A DNA stretch of 64,000 nt from Artemia franciscana. Taxonomy: Eukaryota > Arthropoda > Branchiopoda > Anostraca > Artemiidae. Position 1 is the stretch's first letter. Every line of letters starts with the position of its first letter. Below are positions 60,071-64,000 of the stretch, one piece after another. The stretch spans positions 22,681,558-22,745,557 of the forward strand of contig NC_088873.1 in the NCBI RefSeq assembly GCF_032884065.1, given 5' to 3'. Under the pieces are notes generated by a model. That model saw only the letters and a program-made list of their open reading frames with translations, searched no databases and was not told the DNA's origin. The position numbers were made by a program, and so were the translations under genes.

Positions 60071-60439
60071 ACTGTATTAACTGAAAATGCAGGACAAGCA
60101 CGATACAGCCAATAACATTTATAACAACGCCTAACAAAACCTAAAACATACTTACTTATGCTACATCCTTTTTAGACGACAAATGACTTAAGAAAACAAG
60201 CGCCAAAGCTAGAAAACTTTACTTTTTATACTTTCCCAAAAAACCAGATTTTTCCAGCCAGGTATTTTTCTGTGGTTTAATGACGTGCTCCGAATCGGCT
60301 AAAAGTCGATAAAGATTTATTAATTAGATTTTTGGAAAGGAATGGTTTTTAACATTTAAGCAATAATAGTTTATATTCATTTAATTATACTTATTGCACT
60401 AATTCATCAGCACTAGTTGAAAAATAATCAAAAATTTAG

Positions 60440-60620
60440 AAATAAATATTTTTTTTCGATCAAAGTAAGGAAAAACATTAAAACTCAACACGAACAGAAT
60501 TTATTCTGTATACAAAAGGGCTGCCCCCCCCCATTGAATACCTTGTTCTTTACACTAAAGTTTGTCTATCGCTAAATACCAAATTTCTATTTTAGCAATA
60601 TTACCCCCCTCCCCCCTTAA
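60440..60620 (+). repeat. Right end of the dispersed repeat family copy
   Basis: CAAAGTAAGGAAAAACATTA, AACAGAATTTATTCTGTATAC and CCCATTGAATACC...CTTTACACTAAAG match the end block at 38950-39060. Confidence 0.6.
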
Positions 60621-61240
60621 GAAAACAATTTGGTTACAGTGGTAGGATTTTCTGTTTTATCTTCGGTTGGAAGGGAAAGTGAGTTACTTATTCTCTTGGG
60701 TACAGCACTGTCTTCCAATCAATGGTAACGCTTGTTATACCACAAATTAGACCATGCACGTTTAAAGGAGTTCACAAGATCTCTTATAGCCATAGTACAA
60801 TGATTGTGTTAGTGAGTCTAGAGGTCCAAGACACATTAAAACAAGGAAATAATAAGCAGGTATTGCCGGATTTGGAGGGACTGCCAAACTTCTTGGCTCA
60901 AAATCGGGTTGCAAATCGGTGTGACGAAGCTTAATCGTGTTTTCTCGATGTTATTATAATTAATCTTTATTCAGAAATCTCTTATAATATTTTATTTATT
61001 CTTTTACTGATAGTTTCTGTTATTTCCAGCTTTTGCCAGAATGATGAAACAGAATCAGCGCCTTTCTTAAGTTGACATCTTTCAAGATCAATCATGAACA
61101 GTGAACGGAATTAAAACTATCTTATTACGTCTCTTTTGGCAAGCTAAATTAATTAAACATGTTCGCTCTTTGAAGTTTTTCCTTTTTAACATTCAGGAAT
61201 TCTATTTTTCAAAAGGATAAACATCCTCCCGAGCCATTGA
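60621..61240. other. No feature seen
   Basis: The plus ORF at 60722-60934 has no recognisable domain. The rest is AT-rich non-coding sequence. Confidence 0.4.
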
Positions 61241-61530
61241 TGGTGCATAGGGCTTCGATTCAACGCTTCAGTTGCTGGGTCTTCTCTGCAGGGCAAATTG
61301 CAGCCCTGTTGCCCAACCTTGCGGCAAAGGTTCAACAACCGTTTCTATATGTTTGGGAAGTTTCGACTTAGTACCTTAAACTATTCCATGGATATTGCTG
61401 ACACACCTTTTTGACAACTTGCATGCACATAGTGTGTTTTGATTTTGTTCTAAATCCTCCTTAACAGTTTAACTTTGAACTCCAGTCCTTTGCCGGAAGA
61501 TCTATCCGTCGTGCTATCACAGCGTAGGAA
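61241..61530 (-). repeat. tRNA-like/SINE-like sequence interrupted by satellite
   Basis: On the minus strand, GATAGCACGACGGATAGATC (A-box-like, 61518-61499) and GGACTGGAGTTCAAAG (B-box-like, 61490-61475) are spaced as in a tRNA head. Similarity then breaks at the satellite segment (61330-61473). The sequence on the other side (TTGCCGCAAGGTTGGGCAAC) may be the displaced body. Confidence 0.35.
61330..61473. repeat. Single dispersed satellite segment, 144 bp
   Basis: Identical to 49568-49711 except for three substitutions and no indels, in the same orientation. Both run from GTTCAACAACCGTTTC to TCCTTAA.AGTTTAAC. It is flanked by GGCAAAGG on the left and CCTTTGCC on the right. Confidence 0.9.
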
Positions 61531-62345
61531 TTCTATTGAGCATTCAAGAATAGACTTGTTTTTACAGCAACTCCTATTATATGGGAAAAACATTTTCTAA
61601 TCACAGTTTTCCCGTCTTTCACAGTACTGAGTACCGACAATTCAACTGAAGAACGTAAAACAAAGTAATGCAATAATTATGCAGAGCTGCAGTAGAAAGA
61701 TATCTAATACAATTCAAGTTGATCCCTTGAAAAATAAAGAGACGTCCAAGTTTCCCAAAAGAATAACTACAACCAATCATGAAAAATTTAAATGCGAAAA
61801 CTGTCACCAATAAAAATGGCATCTAGAATAGGGTTCAAAGTTGCTTTAAAAGCAAGTGGAAGTTTTCTTGAGTCAAAAACAGTGTTTCTCGCAGTCCAGT
61901 TGCAAATGGACGGCTCCGGTTGGAATTTTTTTTCTTCTTTTTGTTTATGAGCAGAATGTCTAAGAAAAAGTTCTTTTGGTTTCTCCTACAAAAACTATTT
62001 ATTTTTAAGTGAATTTTTTTTTCTCTTAATCTTAAAAAAACAAATGTATTGGATATCAAAAGCAGTTTTCAGTCATTCCTTCCCAAAAGCAAGAAAATAA
62101 AACTTTTAACATATTTCGAAAAACCACTAGCCTTTGGTATTCTTACGGACCAAGGTAGACATCCCCTGGATTACTGATTAACCAAATTGATTGATCATAT
62201 TGAGCAGACAAATTGATTAGACACATAAAAGTCTTGTAACAACTTTAGAGGGTTTTGTAAAATCCAAATAAAAAATTTATTCCTTACATACAATAGAAAG
62301 CTATAAAAAAACTATTTTTGTGAAACGGTGCGATTGAGTATTTGT
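61531..62345. other. No feature seen
   Basis: AT-rich non-coding sequence with A/T runs. Two small minus ORFs have no domain. Confidence 0.4.
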
Positions 62346-62630
62346 GATTGTTGTGGCTAAGAGTCTCAACGGCATTAATGCTGAAAAAGAAATCAAAGAA
62401 AACTTGATTGTTGTGGCTAAGAGTCTCAACGGCATTAATGCTGAAAAAGAGATCAAAGAGACCTTCGAGGTCTTTGACAAAAATGGAAATGACTGAGTTG
62501 ATATAGAAGAACGTCAGTATTTTCCTTTAATGTGGATGAAACACTCTCTGATGAAGATATAGCCAAGATGCTTAAACAAGCTGATTTCAATGGTTATGGT
62601 GTTATAAATTATAAATGTGTTTTTTTACTT
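62346..62630 (+). pseudogene. Calmodulin-like EF-hand pseudogene fragment
   Basis: A perfect-frame but duplicated block, IVVAKSLNGINAEKEIKE, occurs twice (62346-62405, 62406-62465; two or three mismatches). Then TFEVFDKNGND, a TGA in the middle of the EF loop (loop residues D-K-N-G-N-D-stop-V-D-I-E-E), and after a frameshift DETLSDEDIAKMLKQADFNG and YGVINYK. The pattern FxVFDxxGN...DExDxMLxxADxNGxGxINY is that of the second half of a calmodulin or troponin-C-type protein. No start, no second lobe and no introns are seen. Confidence 0.7.
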
Positions 62631-62920
62631 TTTATACATGGATAGTTCTCAAAACGTGTTAGATTTTGAAACTGGAACTTTTCATTATGCAGCGGTCGTA
62701 TGTGTATCTAGAAACGTGTCTGGTCAGAAATCCAATTCTTGGCAACTGTCGTTCACTAGTAAAATTCAGTGCTTAAACCACAAATTTAGTTTAAAATGGA
62801 TTTCAGTCGAAATTTCTTACCAATAAAGATAGCTTATGCTGGCTAAACTTTTAAAATTGTAATTCTTGTTTTTAGTGTCATTAAGATATTTGATGAGACT
62901 GGCCAAACAATAGCTTTAGC

Positions 62921-63052
62921 GTGCTTTGCTATTATGTCTAATGTTGCGTATTTGTTTAAAATGGGAAAAAATAATTAAAATGGGAAGTGCTTTGCTATTA
63001 TGCCTGATGTTGCGTATTTGTTTAAAATGAGAAAAAATAATGAAGAAACAAA
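62921..63052. repeat. 66-bp tandem duplication
   Basis: 62921-62986 and 62987-63052 both begin GTGCTTTGCTATTATG and contain GTTGCGTATTTGTTTAAAAT. They differ at several positions, so the duplication is older than the 26- and 25-bp perfect ones. Confidence 0.8.
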
Positions 63053-64000
63053 AATTAAGTTTCAATTTAAAGATGATAACATAGATGAGGAAAATGGTCG
63101 AACTCGACACATTTTGATTGGTTGCAGTCGAAAATTCTAGACTTGGAGTTCTAGAGTCTAGAACTGGATGCTTGGCTGTAACTATTTTAGCAAAGCACCA
63201 AATTTTACTTGTGAACGGTAGTTGCCTAGATATTGATTATTTGCCAGACATGTGTCTAGACATGGGGATTCTAGCTAGACACGCATGTGAACGCCGCTTT
63301 GTTAATTCTCAAGTGTATGTGTATTACTGTATCGTATCACTGAACATTTTACAAAGCGGTGCCTGTTAAAATTAGTTCCCAGTGGCGTCACAATTGCACC
63401 TGTCTGGTATTTAAATTGCGCTTTGGTGCCATTTTTATTTTACTTTGAGTTTGGTTCTACCGAAATCCTCAAGAAGCTATGTTATTTCACCCAAAAGTAG
63501 GTTTATAAAAATTTTTTTTTTTTAGCTAGGAAAATAACATGAAGATTGCTGTTGTAAGTAGAACTAGGGATAATGGTTTGTACCACGTATCCCTATGTAG
63601 ATTGTACGATTCCTTTTTTTCGAGGGGTCTTCAGATTTTTCGATATGGTGTAGCTTTTCTATTGCATTTTCAGGCCTTCTACGCGCCCTTCCTCTTCTAA
63701 GCAAGTATGTGTAGTCTATTAACCCGAGAGACAAAGTCTGGGCGGTATCTGACCTTTAATCTAGGTCTAAGCCCAGCTGCGTCAATTTCTAAGACATTTT
63801 CTGGCTAGGAGACATAACGCCCACCGCAAACACATGTGTTCTGACTTTTTGATGTGAGAGGCAATGCTGAACCTGATTCTAACCCCACCTACATATATTC
63901 CCATCTCTTCCCATTAGACAGGGAATGTCTAAGCGTCTCTGGTAAAGGTTAAGGCGTTTTTTTGTTTATTAACAAAAAGAAATGCACACATAAAGAATTT
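63053..64000. other. Window end, no gene seen
   Basis: TCTAGA/CTAGAC-type words cluster at 63132-63275 (for example GAGTTCTAGAGTCTAGAACT), giving a short imperfect palindrome. The plus ORF at 63118-63369 lacks a domain. Nothing else is recognisable. Confidence 0.4.

Noticed and set aside
63118-63369. 83-codon plus ORF in a TCTAGA-rich stretch
   Set aside because: The peptide reflects short palindromic words, and no protein family was recognised.

Overview
The window reads as repeat-rich, AT-rich nuclear DNA from an invertebrate animal. It holds spliced genes with GT-AG introns and short exons, long introns full of transposon debris, and animal-type non-LTR retrotransposons. An arthropod, perhaps a crustacean, is the best guess. 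The dispersed repeat family at about 25.2, 38.1-39.1, 40.6, 50.1 and 59.1 kb resembles sequences I associate with brine shrimp (Artemia), but that is memory only and was not checked.

Three cellular genes are supported. (1) The last four exons of a NOL8-like nucleolar protein gene, + strand, 468-9238; the 5' part lies left of the window. (2) A TMEM64-like VTT/DedA-domain membrane protein gene, + strand, three coding exons at 24451-24966, 26855-27016 and 31150-31260; the CDS appears complete. (3) A DMAC2/ATP5SL-like mitochondrial complex I assembly factor gene, - strand, one coding exon at 43515-44867, with a splice acceptor just upstream of the ATG. They act in ribosome biogenesis, ER/endomembrane function and complex I assembly, and nothing suggests a functional cluster. 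A broken EF-hand (calmodulin-like) sequence lies at 62.35-62.63 kb.

Most of the rest is mobile or repetitive. 1-9 kb: NOL8 introns with a LINE fragment and a ~280-bp tandem array. 12-15.6 kb: a 3.6-kb structure bounded by ~585-bp, almost identical inverted repeats and holding a broken reverse transcriptase. 16.1-21.6 kb: two LINEs in opposite orientation. 22.9-23.3 kb: a foldback with TTAGG/CCTAA-like arms. 37.9-41.2 kb: a dispersed-repeat cluster with a tRNA-Lys-like sequence and a GC-rich foldback. 48.05-49.8 kb: a ~117-bp satellite interrupted by AGT-type microsatellite. 50.8-53.6 kb: two more dead LINEs. 54.3-57.3 kb: four MITE copies whose ends match the 3.6-kb structure. 56.4-59.1 kb: a candidate hAT-like element.

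The observations most worth following are the long-TIR structure that shares its ends with the MITEs while carrying an RT, the TMEM64 exon 2 acceptor that reads AG|GTAAGT (recursive-splice-like), a 144-bp satellite segment copied 11.8 kb away with 3 substitutions and no indels, and the unusually long N-terminal part of the DMAC2-like protein.
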